Counted from the first letter of the stretch, positions 21,593-31,354 are shown. The stretch is DNA of 64,000 bases from Methyloversatilis discipulorum (GCF_000527135.1 NZ_AZUP01000001.1:3621535-3685534); one strand, 5' to 3'. Notes: a model not told the origin generated them from the letters alone. Made by a program: numbers and translations.

Positions 21593-21997
21593 TCAGGCGG
21601 CTTCGACGGTGTCGGGGGCGGTCTGCCGGGTGCGGTAGTCGGCCACGGCTGCCTTGATCGCGTCTTCGGCGAGGATGGAGCAGTGGATCTTCACCGGCGG
21701 CAGCGCCAGCTCTTCGGCAATTTCGGTGTTCTTGATCGCCAGCGCCTCGTCCAGCGTCTTGCCCTTGACCCATTCGGTCACCAGCGAGCTCGACGCGATG
21801 GCCGAGCCGCAGCCGTAGGTCTTGAACTTGGCGTCCTCAATGACGCCGTCGGCGCCGACCTTGATCTGCAGCCGCATCACGTCGCCGCAGGCCGGCGCGC
21901 CGACCATGCCGGTGCCGATGCCTTCCTCGTCAGTCGAGTAGGAACCGACGTTGCGCGGGTTGTCGTAGTGATCCAGCACCTTGTCGCTGTATGCCAT
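21593..21997 (-). CDS. iscU: Fe-S scaffold protein IscU
   Basis: A 134-residue IscU. Cluster ligands are in [20 protein letters not shown] and [11 protein letters not shown], and the HscA recognition motif LPPVK directly precedes the last Cys. It is an IscU, not the longer three-domain NifU of Azotobacter, so this nif cluster appears to use the ISC machinery. It lies between iscS and the ErpA-like gene. Confidence 0.95.
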   Translation of the reverse strand: MAYSDKVLDHYDNPRNVGSYSTDEEGIGTGMVGAPACGDVMRLQIKVGADGVIEDAKFKTYGCGSAIASSSLVTEWVKGKTLDEALAIKNTEIAEELALPPVKIHCSILAEDAIKAAVADYRTRQTAPDTVEAA

Positions 21998-22033
21998 GGT
22001 TGTTCTCCGTTCAGTCGTTGTGGAGGAAGGTGT

Positions 22034-23242
22034 TCAGTGAGAAGCCCACTGCACGGTCGACAGGTCGATGCCGGCGCTGTGCATGTCCCATAGCGGCGAC
22101 AGCTCGCGCAGCTTGCGCACCGCGGTCGACACCTGCTCGATTGCCGAATCCACCTCCTGCTGCGTGGTGAAGCGGCCGATCGAGAAGCGGATCGAGCTGT
22201 GCGCCAGTTCGTCGCTGCGGCCCATCGCGCGCAGCACGTAGGACGGTTCCAGGCTGGCCGAGGTACAGGCCGAACCGGACGACACGGCGATGTCCTTCAT
22301 GCCCATCAGCAGCGATTCGCCTTCGACGAAGTTGAAGCTGATGTTCAGGTTGTGCGGTACGCGACGTTCCATGTCGCCATTGACGAACACCTGGTCGAGT
22401 GCGCTGAGCCCGCTCAGCAGGCGGTCGCGCAGCATGCGGATGCGTTCGTTCTCGGCGCCCATGTTCTCGCGGGTGAGCCAGTAGGCCTCGCCCATGCCGA
22501 CGATCTGGTGCGTCGGCAGCGTGCCCGAGCGCATGCCGCGCTCGTGGCCGCCGCCGTGGATCAGCGCTTCGATGCGCACGCGCGGCTTGCGGCACACGTA
22601 GAGCGCGCCGATGCCTTTCGGGCCGTAGGTCTTGTGCGCCGACAGCGACATCATGTCGATCGGCAGCTCGTCCAGATCGAAGGCCACCTTGCCGGTCGCC
22701 TGCGCGCCATCGACGTGGAACAGCACGCCCTTGTCGCGACAGATCGCACCCAGCGCCGCCACGTCCTGGATGACGCCGGTTTCGTTGTTCACGAACATGA
22801 CCGAGGCCAGCACGGTGTCCGGCCGCAGCGCCGCGCGGAAGGCCTCGATGTCGATCAGGCCGTTCTCCTGCACGTCGAGCAGCGTCACTTCGCAACCGCT
22901 GCGTTCCAGTTCGCGCACCGTGTCGAGCACCGACTTGTGCTCGGTCTTCACGGTGACGACATGCTTGCCGCGGCCGGCGTGGAACTGCATCGCGCCCTTG
23001 ATGGCGAGGTTGTTCGACTCGGTGGCACCCGAGGTCCAGACGATTTCGCGCGGGTCGGCTCCGACCAGCGCGGCCACCTGTTCGCGTGCCAGTTCGACCG
23101 CCTCTTCGGCAGCCCAGCCGTAGGCGTGCGAGCGGCTGGCCGGGTTGCCGAAGTTGTCGAACAGCCAGGGCAGCATCTTGCCCACCACGCGCGGGTCGAC
23201 CGGGGTGGTGGCGGCGTAGTCCAGATAGATCGGGCGATTCAT
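22034..23242 (-). CDS. iscS: Cysteine desulfurase IscS
   Basis: A 402-residue PLP enzyme that takes sulfur from cysteine for IscU. PLP lysine is in [12 protein letters not shown], the catalytic loop Cys in [17 protein letters not shown], and the N-terminus is [17 protein letters not shown]; all are IscS rather than NifS features. The start at 23242 gives the family length. It heads the operon iscS-iscU-erpA-iscA-hscA-fdx and lacks the usual iscR in front. Confidence 0.95.
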   Translation of the reverse strand: MNRPIYLDYAATTPVDPRVVGKMLPWLFDNFGNPASRSHAYGWAAEEAVELAREQVAALVGADPREIVWTSGATESNNLAIKGAMQFHAGRGKHVVTVKTEHKSVLDTVRELERSGCEVTLLDVQENGLIDIEAFRAALRPDTVLASVMFVNNETGVIQDVAALGAICRDKGVLFHVDGAQATGKVAFDLDELPIDMMSLSAHKTYGPKGIGALYVCRKPRVRIEALIHGGGHERGMRSGTLPTHQIVGMGEAYWLTRENMGAENERIRMLRDRLLSGLSALDQVFVNGDMERRVPHNLNISFNFVEGESLLMGMKDIAVSSGSACTSASLEPSYVLRAMGRSDELAHSSIRFSIGRFTTQQEVDSAIEQVSTAVRKLRELSPLWDMHSAGIDLSTVQWASH

Positions 23243-23279
23243 GTCGGCTTCTCCTGCATGAGGGGGTTGCATCCCTCTC

Positions 23280-23295
23280 AGCAAGTTGCGGGCCG
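23280..23295 (-). promoter_or_regulatory. Sigma-54-like promoter of the isc operon
   Basis: On the minus strand CGGCCCGCAACTTGCT keeps GG, GC and TTGCT at correct spacing with two weaker positions. It predicts a start near 23270 in the iscS leader. It replaces the IscR control normally seen at isc operons. Confidence 0.6.
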
Positions 23296-23305
23296 GTTTT
23301 GAAAA

Positions 23306-23319
23306 TTGATCTGGATCAA
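23306..23319. promoter_or_regulatory. FNR/ANR-type palindrome (overlapping an IHF-like core)
   Basis: TTGATCTGGATCAA is an exact match to TTGAT-N4-ATCAA. It is centred about 42 bp upstream of the predicted isc transcript start, where class II FNR sites lie. The right half runs into ATCAACCACTTG (23315-23326), an IHF-like core that differs at one base from the one at nifV, so the palindrome could be partly fortuitous. The rest of this 302-bp intergenic region (23243-23544) holds the two divergent promoters and a near-NifA site at 23378-23393 (TGT-N10-ACG). Confidence 0.6.
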
Positions 23320-23505
23320 CCACTTGTGGATTTTGGACAGGCGCATGTCCGGCTGTCGCGACAGCGCCTGTCGAGTTTGTCGCGTTGCCGACGCGGTCGC
23401 CGTGTGCGCATGCGTGCGCACGTGTACACGCGGGGGCGGGTCGCGTGCGATCACAACAGCACTGGCTCGCCGCGCAGGGCACCAGCCGCCCGTGACGGCG
23501 TCATC

Positions 23506-23521
23506 TGGCACAGCGCATGCA
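23506..23521 (+). promoter_or_regulatory. Sigma-54 (-24/-12) promoter of the rnf operon
   Basis: TGGCACAGCGCATGCA matches the consensus at all key bases. It predicts a start near 23532, with AGGAGG ahead of rnfA at 23545. Confidence 0.8.
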
Positions 23522-23544
23522 TTGAAGCCGGTCAGGAGGTCGCC

Positions 23545-24135
23545 ATGAGCGAAGTGTTGATGACCCTGATCGGCCTAGTGCTGGTCAATAACGTGGTGCT
23601 GGTCCGCTTTCTCGGGCTGTGCCCCTTCATGGGCGTGTCGAAGAAGATCGACAGCGCCTTCGGCATGGGTCTGGCCACCACCTTCGTAATGACGCTGTCG
23701 GCAATGGCCGCCTGGGCGCTCGAACACGCCTTGCTGCTGCCGTTCGGGCTCGGCTACCTGCGCATCCTCGCCTACATCGTGGTCATCGCCGCCGTCGTGC
23801 AGTTCGTCGAAATGGCCATGCACAAGACGCTGCCCGACCTGCACCGCGTGCTCGGCATCTACCTGCCGCTGATCACCACCAACTGCGCGGTGCTCGGCAT
23901 TCCGCTGCTCAACGCACAGGCCGGTCATGGCCTCGGCATGAGCGTGCTCGGCGGCTTCGGCTCGGGTGCCGGCTTCACGCTGGTGATGATCCTGTTCGCC
24001 GGCCTGCGCGAACGACTGGCGCTGATGCGCGTGCCGCAGACCTTCGCCGGACCGCCGGTCGCTTTCATCACGGCCAGCCTGCTGGCGCTGGCTTTCATGG
24101 GTTTCACCGGCCTGGTGCCGGCAGGCGGCGGCTGA
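23545..24135 (+). CDS. rnfA: Rnf complex membrane subunit RnfA
   Basis: A 196-residue protein with about six membrane helices and the typical start [27 protein letters not shown] and core [12 protein letters not shown]. RnfA and RnfE form the antiparallel membrane core of the Rnf complex. In diazotrophs Rnf uses ion-motive force to push electrons from NADH to the ferredoxins that feed nitrogenase. It is first of a seven-gene rnf set. Confidence 0.96.
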   Translation: MSEVLMTLIGLVLVNNVVLVRFLGLCPFMGVSKKIDSAFGMGLATTFVMTLSAMAAWALEHALLLPFGLGYLRILAYIVVIAAVVQFVEMAMHKTLPDLHRVLGIYLPLITTNCAVLGIPLLNAQAGHGLGMSVLGGFGSGAGFTLVMILFAGLRERLALMRVPQTFAGPPVAFITASLLALAFMGFTGLVPAGGG

Positions 24136-24163
24136 TGCGTCGCACCGAAGGGGAGAGAGCACG

Positions 24164-24700
24164 ATGGAACAGATGATTACCGCGGTCATGAGTCTGACCG
24201 CGATCGGCTCCGGGCTCGGCATCGTGCTCGGTGTGGCGGCGCGACGCTTCGCCGTCGAAGGCGACAGCCGGGTGAAGGAAGTCGAGGACATGCTGCCGGC
24301 CGCCAACTGCGGTCAGTGCGGCTTTCCCGGCTGTGCCGGTGCGGCGGAGGCCATCGTCGCCGGCACTGCGTCGCCCACCTGCTGCCCGCCCGGCGGCAAG
24401 GTGGTGGCGCTGGCGATTGCCGAGCATCTGGGCATCGCGCTCGACGCCGACGAGGTCGACGACGTGCCGCTGATCGCGGTGATCGAGGACGCGCTGTGCA
24501 TAGGCTGTACCAAGTGCTACCGGCTGTGTCCGTCGGACGCCATCATCGGCGCGATGAAGCAGTTGCACGGCGTGTTCGAGGACGCCTGCACCGGCTGCAA
24601 CCAGTGCGCCGAGAAATGCCCGACCGGCGCCATCACGATGCAGCCGCTGCCGCTGACCGCCGGCACCTGGGTCATGCCGAAACCTGCGCTGGCGGCCTGA
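24164..24700 (+). CDS. rnfB: Rnf complex Fe-S subunit RnfB
   Basis: A 178-residue subunit. It has an N-terminal membrane anchor, the ANCGQCGFPGC cluster motif (about 47-57) and two [4Fe-4S] ferredoxin motifs (CIGCTKCYRLCPSDA and CTGCNQCAEKCPTGA). It probably passes electrons to soluble ferredoxin. It lies 28 bases after rnfA and 3 ahead of rnfC. Confidence 0.95.
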   Translation: MEQMITAVMSLTAIGSGLGIVLGVAARRFAVEGDSRVKEVEDMLPAANCGQCGFPGCAGAAEAIVAGTASPTCCPPGGKVVALAIAEHLGIALDADEVDDVPLIAVIEDALCIGCTKCYRLCPSDAIIGAMKQLHGVFEDACTGCNQCAEKCPTGAITMQPLPLTAGTWVMPKPALAA

Positions 24701-24703
24701 GCC

Positions 24704-26215
24704 ATGGCACACATCGTCATTCCACCGATACGCCGGCTGCTCACCCGCTGGGGCATCCATCCGGACGCGCGCAAGCATCCGGCCGCCGGTCTGGACATCG
24801 TCGACGCCGGCCTGCCGCCCTTGCTGGTGCTGCCGCTGGCGCAGCAGGCCGGCGCACCGGCGCGTCCCATCGTGCGTATCGGCGACCACGTGCTGCGTGG
24901 CCAGTGCGTGGCCGAAGCGGCCGGACCGATTTCGGCGCCGGTGCACGCATCCACCTCGGGCACGGTGATCGCGATCGGCGAGGCGCCGATGCCGCATGCG
25001 TCCGGTCTGCCCGGGCTGGCGATCACCCTGCGCCCCGACGGCGAGGACCGCTGGATCGAGCGTGCCGGCGAACCCTATCCGATCCGGCTGGCGCCGGAGG
25101 AAATCGCCCGCCGGGTCGCCGAAGCTGGCGTCGTCGGCATGGGTGGCGCCGCCTTTCCGGCGGCGGTCAAGCTGGCGCTCGGTCAGCGCAGCGCGATCGA
25201 CACCGTCATCCTGAACGGCAGCGAATGCGAGCCCTACCTGTCCTGCGACGACAGGCTGATGCGCGAGAACGCGGCCGACATCATCGAGGGTGCGCGCCTG
25301 ATCATGCGCGCCACCGGCGCGCGGCGCGTGCTGGCCGGCATCGAGGACAACAAGCCGGAAGCGATCGACGCGATGAAGGTGGCTGCGCATCCGTATCCCG
25401 AGGTGGCGGTGGTGCGCATTCCGAGCCGCTATCCGATGGGCGCGGAGCGCCAGCTCATCTACACGCTGCTCGGGGTCGAGCCGCCGGCCGGCGGTCGTGC
25501 CGCCGACGTCGGCGTGGTGGTGCACAACGTCGGCACGGCAGCGGCGGTGTGGCGCGCGCTGCGCCACGGCGAACCGCTGATCGAGCGCGTGGTGACGGTG
25601 GCGGGTGGTGCGCTGGCGGCACCGCGCAATGTACGCGCACGCATCGGCACGCCGCTGTACTGGCTGATCGAACGCGCCGGTGGGCTGACGCGCGAGCCGG
25701 CGCGCATGGTGGTCGGCGGCCCGATGATGGGTGTCGCGGTGAGCGACCTCGACACGCCGATCGGCAAGGGCGCCAGCGGCGTGCTGGCGCTCACCTCGGC
25801 CGAGGTGGGCGAGCGCGAGCCGAGTGCCTGCATACGCTGCGGCAGCTGCGTCACCGCCTGTCCGGTCGGCCTGATGCCGCTCGAAATGGCCAACCGCATC
25901 CACGCCGGCGAACTGGGTCAGGCCGAGGACATCGGCCTGCGCGACTGCCTGACCTGCGGCGCCTGCGGCTACGTCTGTCCGTCGCGCATTCCGCTGGTCC
26001 AGTACTTCGCCCACGCACGCGGCGAACTCGCTTCGCGCGAGCGCGAACGCCATCGCCTCGATCACGTGCGCGAGCTGACCGAGGCACGCGCCGAACGGGT
26101 CGAACGCGAGGCGCGCGAAAAGGCCGAGGCGCATGCGAAACGCAAGGCCGAGCGCGCCGCGGCGCAGGCGAAGGAAGCGGCGGCCAAGGCCCGGGACGAG
26201 GAGATTTCGGCATGA
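24704..26215 (+). CDS. rnfC: Rnf complex NADH-oxidizing subunit RnfC
   Basis: A 503-residue subunit with the Gly-rich NADH/FMN region (AGVVGMGGAAFPAAVKL, LNGSECEPYLSCDDR) and two [4Fe-4S] motifs (CIRCGSCVTACPVGL and CLTCGACGYVCPSRI). A charged Ala/Glu/Lys helix forms the C-terminus (about 450-503). It overlaps rnfD by 4 bases. Confidence 0.95.
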   Translation: MAHIVIPPIRRLLTRWGIHPDARKHPAAGLDIVDAGLPPLLVLPLAQQAGAPARPIVRIGDHVLRGQCVAEAAGPISAPVHASTSGTVIAIGEAPMPHASGLPGLAITLRPDGEDRWIERAGEPYPIRLAPEEIARRVAEAGVVGMGGAAFPAAVKLALGQRSAIDTVILNGSECEPYLSCDDRLMRENAADIIEGARLIMRATGARRVLAGIEDNKPEAIDAMKVAAHPYPEVAVVRIPSRYPMGAERQLIYTLLGVEPPAGGRAADVGVVVHNVGTAAAVWRALRHGEPLIERVVTVAGGALAAPRNVRARIGTPLYWLIERAGGLTREPARMVVGGPMMGVAVSDLDTPIGKGASGVLALTSAEVGEREPSACIRCGSCVTACPVGLMPLEMANRIHAGELGQAEDIGLRDCLTCGACGYVCPSRIPLVQYFAHARGELASRERERHRLDHVRELTEARAERVEREAREKAEAHAKRKAERAAAQAKEAAAKARDEEISA

Positions 26216-27285
26216 ACAATCCGGTCCAGGCTTCGCCGCACGCGCTGACCCAGCGCACCAGCGGCCGCATCATGGCGCTGGTCATGCTGGCGCTGCTGCC
26301 GGCCACGCTGGCCGGCTTCTGGCAGTTCGGCTGGCCGGCCTTCTGTCTGTGGCTGGTGACCGTGGCCAGCTGCGTGCTGGCCGAGGCGCTGTGCCTGCAG
26401 TGGGCCGGCAAGCCGGTGGCGCCGGTGCTGGCCGATGGCTCGGCCGCGCTGACCGGCTGGCTGCTCGCGATGTCGCTGCCGCCCTGGGCGCCGTGGTGGC
26501 TGGGCGTGCTCGGCGGCGTGTTCTCCATCGTGCTGGCCAAGCAGGTGTTCGGTGGCATGGGCTGCAATGTGTTCAACCCGGCCATGGTCGGACGCACCGT
26601 GCTGCTGGTGTCCTTCCCGGTGCAGATGACGCAGTGGGTCAGCCCGGCGCTGATCGCGCAGGGCACCGATCTGGCGCAGGCGGTGAGCATAGGCCTGCAC
26701 GGCGTCGCCACTGACGCGATGACCAGTGCGTCGCTGCTCGGCCACGTGAAGACCGAGCTCGGGCGCGGCATCGACCTCGCCGGTGCGATGGTCGCGTTCG
26801 CGCCGGAACAGGCTTTCGCCGGCGCGCGGCCTGGCAGCCTGGGCGAAACGTCGGCGCTGGCCATCGTCGCCGGCGGCCTGTTCCTCGTGTTCAAGCGGGT
26901 GATCGGCCTGCGCATACCGATCGGCTACATGGCCGGCCTGTGTCTGCCGGCCGCCATCGCGCACGCCGCAGCACCCCACGCCTTCATGCCGGCGGGGGCC
27001 CACCTGCTGTCCGGCGGTGCACTGCTGTGCGCCTTCTTCATCGCGACCGACTACGTCACCTCGCCGAGTGCGCCCTTCGGGCAGTGGATCTACGCGCTCG
27101 GTGCCGGGCTGCTCACCTGGCTCATCCGTACCTGGGGCGGTTACCCCGAGGGGGTGGCGTTCGCCATCCTGCTGATGAATGCCGCCACGCCGCTGCTCGA
27201 CCTGTGGGCACGGCCGCGCATCTTCGGCCGTCGCGTCGGCGGCAAGCCGCTGGCGGCGCGGCGCGCACAGGAGCCACTGCAATGA
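26212..27285 (+). CDS. rnfD: Rnf complex membrane flavoprotein RnfD
   Basis: A 357-residue multi-helix membrane protein. The covalent FMN-threonine site is in GSLGETSALAIV, and GCNVFNPAMVGR is the family signature. The start at 26212 overlaps the rnfC stop by 4 bases; a longer in-frame extension upstream is an rnfC shadow. Confidence 0.94.
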   Translation: MNNPVQASPHALTQRTSGRIMALVMLALLPATLAGFWQFGWPAFCLWLVTVASCVLAEALCLQWAGKPVAPVLADGSAALTGWLLAMSLPPWAPWWLGVLGGVFSIVLAKQVFGGMGCNVFNPAMVGRTVLLVSFPVQMTQWVSPALIAQGTDLAQAVSIGLHGVATDAMTSASLLGHVKTELGRGIDLAGAMVAFAPEQAFAGARPGSLGETSALAIVAGGLFLVFKRVIGLRIPIGYMAGLCLPAAIAHAAAPHAFMPAGAHLLSGGALLCAFFIATDYVTSPSAPFGQWIYALGAGLLTWLIRTWGGYPEGVAFAILLMNAATPLLDLWARPRIFGRRVGGKPLAARRAQEPLQ

Positions 27286-27917
27286 GCCGACCGCTACCCG
27301 ACGCACCGTGGTTTCCGGGCGTGACTCTCGGTGTGGTGATGCTGGTCACGACCGCCGTGCTGGCCTTCGCCCAGGGCGCCACGCGCGACGCGATCGAACA
27401 CGCGCAGGCCGAGGACACGCGCCAGCTGCTGACGCAGATCCTGCCGCCCGGCTATGCCGACAACAATCTGCTGAACGACACGCTGCAGCTGGACGGACCG
27501 TCCGGTGCGCCGATGACCGTCTATCGCGCACGCCACGGCGGCACGCTGAAGGCGGTGCTGTACGAGGTGTCGGGCAAGGGCTACGGCGGTCGCATCGTGC
27601 TGCTGATGGCGGTCGACCTGAGCGGCCGCGTGGTCGGCGTGCGCGTGACGCGGCACAACGAAACGCCCGGTCTGGGCGACAAGATCGAGCTGGCGCGCAA
27701 TCCGTGGATACGCAGCTTCGACGGCCGCACGCTCGGCGATCCGCCGCCGGCGCGCTGGGCGGTGAAGAAGGACGGCGGCGACTTCGAACAGTTCGCCGGC
27801 GCCACCATCACGCCGCGCGCGGTGGTCGCCGCGGTGCGACAGGGTCTTGAGTTCTTTGCCGCGCACAAGGCGGTGTTGTCCGGCGACGGAGCGACAGTGG
27901 AAGGAGAGCGGAAATGA
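27282..27917 (+). CDS. rnfG: Rnf complex flavoprotein RnfG
   Basis: A 211-residue subunit with one N-terminal membrane helix (PGVTLGVVMLVTTAVLAFAQG) and a periplasmic FMN domain whose flavinylated Thr lies in FAGATITPRAVV. GLGDKIE is also characteristic. It overlaps rnfD and rnfE by 4 bases each. Confidence 0.94.
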   Translation: MSRPLPDAPWFPGVTLGVVMLVTTAVLAFAQGATRDAIEHAQAEDTRQLLTQILPPGYADNNLLNDTLQLDGPSGAPMTVYRARHGGTLKAVLYEVSGKGYGGRIVLLMAVDLSGRVVGVRVTRHNETPGLGDKIELARNPWIRSFDGRTLGDPPPARWAVKKDGGDFEQFAGATITPRAVVAAVRQGLEFFAAHKAVLSGDGATVEGERK

Positions 27918-28591
27918 GCGATCAGCCGGCAGCACGCGCCGTGATGCGCGACGGACTGTGGGACAACAATGTCGTGGTCGCGCAGATGCTGGGCCTGTGC
28001 CCGACCATGGCGGTGACCAGCAGCGCCACCAACGGACTCGGCATGGGGCTGGCGACGACCGCCGTGCTGCTGATGTCGAACGCGCTCATCTCGTCGTTGC
28101 GGCACTGGGTCAGCGACGAGGTCCGCATACCGGTATTCATCGTGCTCATCGCCGGCATGGTGACGCTGGTCGATCTGTGCCTGAACGCGTGGTTCCACGA
28201 TCTGTACAAAGTGCTCGGCATCTTCATCGCGCTCATTGTCGTGAACTGCGCGGTGCTCGGACGGGCGGAAGCGTTCGCGTCGCGCCACGCGGTCGCGCTG
28301 TCGGCGGTCGATGGCCTGGCCACCGGGCTGGGTTTCACGCTGGCGCTGACGCTGATGGGCGCGGTGCGCGAAGTCTCCGGTGCCGGCACGCTGTTCGCCG
28401 GTGCGTCGCTGCTGCTCGGTCCGCAGTTCGCCTTTCTCGAAACGAAGGTGGCGGACGCCGGCGCGCTGTTCATGATCCTGCCGCCCGGCGGCTTCCTTGT
28501 GCTGGGGCTGCTGATCGCCGCGCGGCGCCGTCTGCAGCACTGGTCGGAATCGCGCCAGCCGGCTGGCGTGCCAGCAGCGGCTGCGCAGTGA
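27914..28591 (+). CDS. rnfE: Rnf complex membrane subunit RnfE
   Basis: A 225-residue integral membrane protein paralogous to RnfA: GLWDNNVVVAQMLGLCPTMAVTSSATNGLGMG and IFIALIVVNCAVLGRAEAF. It overlaps rnfG by 4 bases and is followed by rnfH after 21 bases. Confidence 0.95.
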   Translation: MSDQPAARAVMRDGLWDNNVVVAQMLGLCPTMAVTSSATNGLGMGLATTAVLLMSNALISSLRHWVSDEVRIPVFIVLIAGMVTLVDLCLNAWFHDLYKVLGIFIALIVVNCAVLGRAEAFASRHAVALSAVDGLATGLGFTLALTLMGAVREVSGAGTLFAGASLLLGPQFAFLETKVADAGALFMILPPGGFLVLGLLIAARRRLQHWSESRQPAGVPAAAAQ

Positions 28592-28612
28592 GGACCGGAT
28601 GAGGACGACGCG

Positions 28613-28894
28613 ATGAAGATAGGCGTGGCGTGGGTCGGGCCGACCGACCGCGTGTGGATGCAGGTGGAGGTGCCGGACGGCTGCACGGTGGCCGATGGCA
28701 TCGCGCGTTCCGGAATTCTGGAGCGCTGCCCTGACATCGACATCGACAACGCCAAGGTGGGCGTGTTCGGCAAGGTGGTGAAGAAGGACGCGGCGCTGCG
28801 TCCGGGCGACCGTGTCGAAATCTATCGTCCCATCATCTGCGATCCGGAAACGGTGCCGCGACGCAACGGTGCCGACGACGACGATGACGAATGA
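28613..28894 (+). CDS. rnfH: RnfH ubiquitin-like accessory protein
   Basis: A 93-residue RnfH: MKIGVAWVGPTDRVWMQVEV, then GVFGKVVKKDAALRPGDRVE and YRPIICDPE. The C-terminus is a run of five Asp plus Glu. It is common at the end of nif-linked rnf operons. The next gene starts inside its last 11 bases. Confidence 0.92.
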   Translation: MKIGVAWVGPTDRVWMQVEVPDGCTVADGIARSGILERCPDIDIDNAKVGVFGKVVKKDAALRPGDRVEIYRPIICDPETVPRRNGADDDDDE

Positions 28895-30506
28895 AGAGGT
28901 GAGCGCACGCAGCCGCGTGCGTGACTACCACCGTCGCACCATGCACCGCTATGCGGCCTACGCCGCTGGCCCGGAAACGCTGGACTGGGACGCGCAGCCG
29001 TCGCCCTTCCGTCACTACGAGGGCGCGCCGCGGGTGGCGTTGCCGCTGGCCACCGACGACGACAGCCCGGTCGCCGCGCGCTTGCGTCTGGACTGGCGCA
29101 TGCTCGACACCGGTCTGCCGCCGGTGCCCTGCACACCGTCCGCGCTGGGTGCGCTGCTGCATCTGGCACTGGGCCTGACCGCCTGGAAGTCCACCGGCCC
29201 CGACCGCTGGGCTGTGCGTGCCAATCCGTCGAGCGGCAATCTGCATCCGGTCGAGGGCTGGCTGTTCGCGGTCGGCGTGCCGGGGCTGGCGGACGGCCTC
29301 TGGCACTACCTGCCCGAAGTGCACGCGCTGGAACTGCGCGCCGCCTTCGAGCCGGGTGGTGCGCCCGGGCTGCACCTCGCGCTCAGTTCCGTCATGTGGC
29401 GCGAGGCGTGGAAGTACGGCGAGCGCGCCTTCCGCTACTGCCAGCTCGACGTGGGCCATGCGACCGCCGCACTGCGCAACGCGGCCGCCGTGCTCGGCTG
29501 GTCGCTCGCCGTGCAGCCGGTTCGCGTCGACCTGCTGGCGGCAGCGCTGGGGCTCGATCGTCTGCCGGATTTTCCGGCGCGACGCGAGCAGGCAACCGAG
29601 GTGGAAGAGGCGGAACTGCTGTTCGGTGTGGGCGTCGGCCACGTACCCGGGCCCTTGCCGGTGCGCACTGTCGAGCGCTGGCACGGGCGGGCGAGCACGA
29701 TAGACGCGCATCCGATGTACCGCTGGCCGGTGATCGGCGACATCGCCGAAGCGACGCGCGACGCCTTGCCGCGTGGCGAACTGCCGGCGCCGATGCGTGC
29801 GGTGGCCGCGCCCTGCGGCCGCTCGGTCGGTCATGTGCTGCTCGGCCGGCGCAGCGCGCAACGCTTCGACGGTCGTCACCTGATGGCGCGCGACGACTTC
29901 GACGGCCTGCTGCAACGGCTGCAGCCCTGTCGCGCCGCGCCGTGGGACGCATTGCCCGACGACCGCCGCATCGATCTGCTGCTGTTCGTGCACCGGGTCG
30001 ACGGCCTCGCGCCCGGCGTCTATCTGTTGCCACGCGGTCCGGCCGGGGGCGGGGTGCTGCCGCTGCTCGCTGCGCTGTATCCGCTGACGCCCGTTGACGG
30101 GCTGCGCAGTGACCTGCGCCTGCTCGCCACGATGGCGCCGCCGGCGCTGGCGCGGCTGGCGCGCAGCCTGCACTGCCACCAGGACATCGCGTCCACCTCC
30201 TGCTTTGCGCTCGGCATGCTGTGCGAGTTCGACGCCGCGCTCGATGCATCGCCGGCGGCCTACCGCGCGCTGCACCGTCAGGCCGGCCTGATCGGCCAGC
30301 AGCTCTATACCGAAGCCGAAGCGCTGGGTCTGCGCGGCACCGGCATCGGCTGCTTCTTCGACGACGCGGTGCACGAACTGCTCGGCCTCGAAGACGAGCG
30401 CTTCCGCACGATCTATCACTTCACGATGGGCCGCGCCGTCGACGACGCGCGCATCGAAACCACGCCTGCCTACGCGGGCGCCGAACAGGAGCCGATGGCG
30501 GCATGA
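28884..30506 (+). CDS. Double nitroreductase-like (SagB-type) protein in the rnf operon
   Basis: A 540-residue protein that looks like two nitroreductase-fold halves. The N-terminal half has the SagB-type segment TGPDRWAVRANPSSGNLHPVEGWLFA (about 110-135). The C-terminal half has GRSVGHVLLGRRSAQRFDGRHLM and FFDDAVHELLGLEDERFRTIYHFTMG. FMN-dependent redox chemistry is likely; the substrate is unknown. The start at 28884 (MTNEEVSARSRVRDYH) overlaps rnfH by 11 bases. It is probably co-transcribed with rnf and so a candidate Rnf or nitrogen-fixation partner. Confidence 0.82.
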   Translation: MTNEEVSARSRVRDYHRRTMHRYAAYAAGPETLDWDAQPSPFRHYEGAPRVALPLATDDDSPVAARLRLDWRMLDTGLPPVPCTPSALGALLHLALGLTAWKSTGPDRWAVRANPSSGNLHPVEGWLFAVGVPGLADGLWHYLPEVHALELRAAFEPGGAPGLHLALSSVMWREAWKYGERAFRYCQLDVGHATAALRNAAAVLGWSLAVQPVRVDLLAAALGLDRLPDFPARREQATEVEEAELLFGVGVGHVPGPLPVRTVERWHGRASTIDAHPMYRWPVIGDIAEATRDALPRGELPAPMRAVAAPCGRSVGHVLLGRRSAQRFDGRHLMARDDFDGLLQRLQPCRAAPWDALPDDRRIDLLLFVHRVDGLAPGVYLLPRGPAGGGVLPLLAALYPLTPVDGLRSDLRLLATMAPPALARLARSLHCHQDIASTSCFALGMLCEFDAALDASPAAYRALHRQAGLIGQQLYTEAEALGLRGTGIGCFFDDAVHELLGLEDERFRTIYHFTMGRAVDDARIETTPAYAGAEQEPMAA

Positions 30507-30547
30507 GGTCCATCAGGACGTCGGCGCGTCGGCTGGAGGGCTGAACA

Positions 30548-31354
30548 GTGAGCACGACCTACCACCGCATTTCCGCCGCCCAGGCGGCCGATCTGATCGC
30601 CCGCCACCGCAGCGGCCGCCTGCCGGCGCTGGCGCTGTTCGATACGCGCGACCGCGCCAGTTTCGAGCGTGCCCACATCGACGGCGCACGTCACCTGAGC
30701 GACGCCGTGTTCGGCGAGGTGCTGCAGACCGTGACTCGGCCGACGCCGGTGCTCATCTACTGTTACCACGGCAATGCCAGCCAGAGCTGGGCCGAGCGCT
30801 TCAGCGACTTCCGCTACCCCGAGGTGTACAGCGTCGATGGTGGCCACGCACCGCTGGCCAACGCGCTCGACCGGCTGGCGGTCGGCCGCGACGGTTGCGC
30901 GCTGCCGCCGGACGCGTCACCGGCGCTGCGCGCGCTGATCGAATCGAATGGCTTCGATCCGCGCAATCTGGACGGCGCGATCGCGCACGGGCTGACGCCG
31001 CTGATGCGCGCCGCGCTCGACGGCGACGCGGCACTGGTGGACGAACTGCTGGCGGCCGGCGCCGACGTCGGCTGCCGCAACGCCGACGGCAACAACGCGC
31101 TGTGGCTGGCCTGTGTCGGCGGCGACGCCGACATCGTGCGTGCGCTGGCCGGCGCCGGCATCGACCTCGACAACCGCAACGACACCGGCGCCACCGCGCT
31201 GATGTACTGCGCCTCCAGCGGCAGGCACGCGATGCTTGCGCTGCTGCTCGATCTCGGCGCCAACCCGCTGCTGCGCACCGACGACGACTATCTCGCCGCC
31301 GATCTTGCCTCGACCGTCGAGTGCCTCAAGCTGCTGCGGCACACCGTCGCATGA
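30548..31354 (+). CDS. Rhodanese-ankyrin fusion protein
   Basis: A 268-residue protein starting at GTG. An N-terminal rhodanese domain has the GlpE-like active loop PVLIYCYHGNASQSWA (catalytic Cys about residue 75). Three to four ankyrin repeats follow (GLTPLMRAALDGDAALVDEL, DGNNALWLACVGGDADIVRA, GATALMYCASSGRHAMLALL). It resembles RhdN of Azotobacter-type nif regions in its rhodanese part. Sulfur transfer for Fe-S or cofactor assembly, with ankyrin repeats for partner docking, is inference. Confidence 0.88.
   Translation: MSTTYHRISAAQAADLIARHRSGRLPALALFDTRDRASFERAHIDGARHLSDAVFGEVLQTVTRPTPVLIYCYHGNASQSWAERFSDFRYPEVYSVDGGHAPLANALDRLAVGRDGCALPPDASPALRALIESNGFDPRNLDGAIAHGLTPLMRAALDGDAALVDELLAAGADVGCRNADGNNALWLACVGGDADIVRALAGAGIDLDNRNDTGATALMYCASSGRHAMLALLLDLGANPLLRTDDDYLAADLASTVECLKLLRHTVA

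Noticed and set aside
23325..23339. NifA site TGT-N9-ACA ahead of isc/rnf
   Set aside because: Spacing is one base short; only near-matches were found in this region, so no exact NifA site is claimed.
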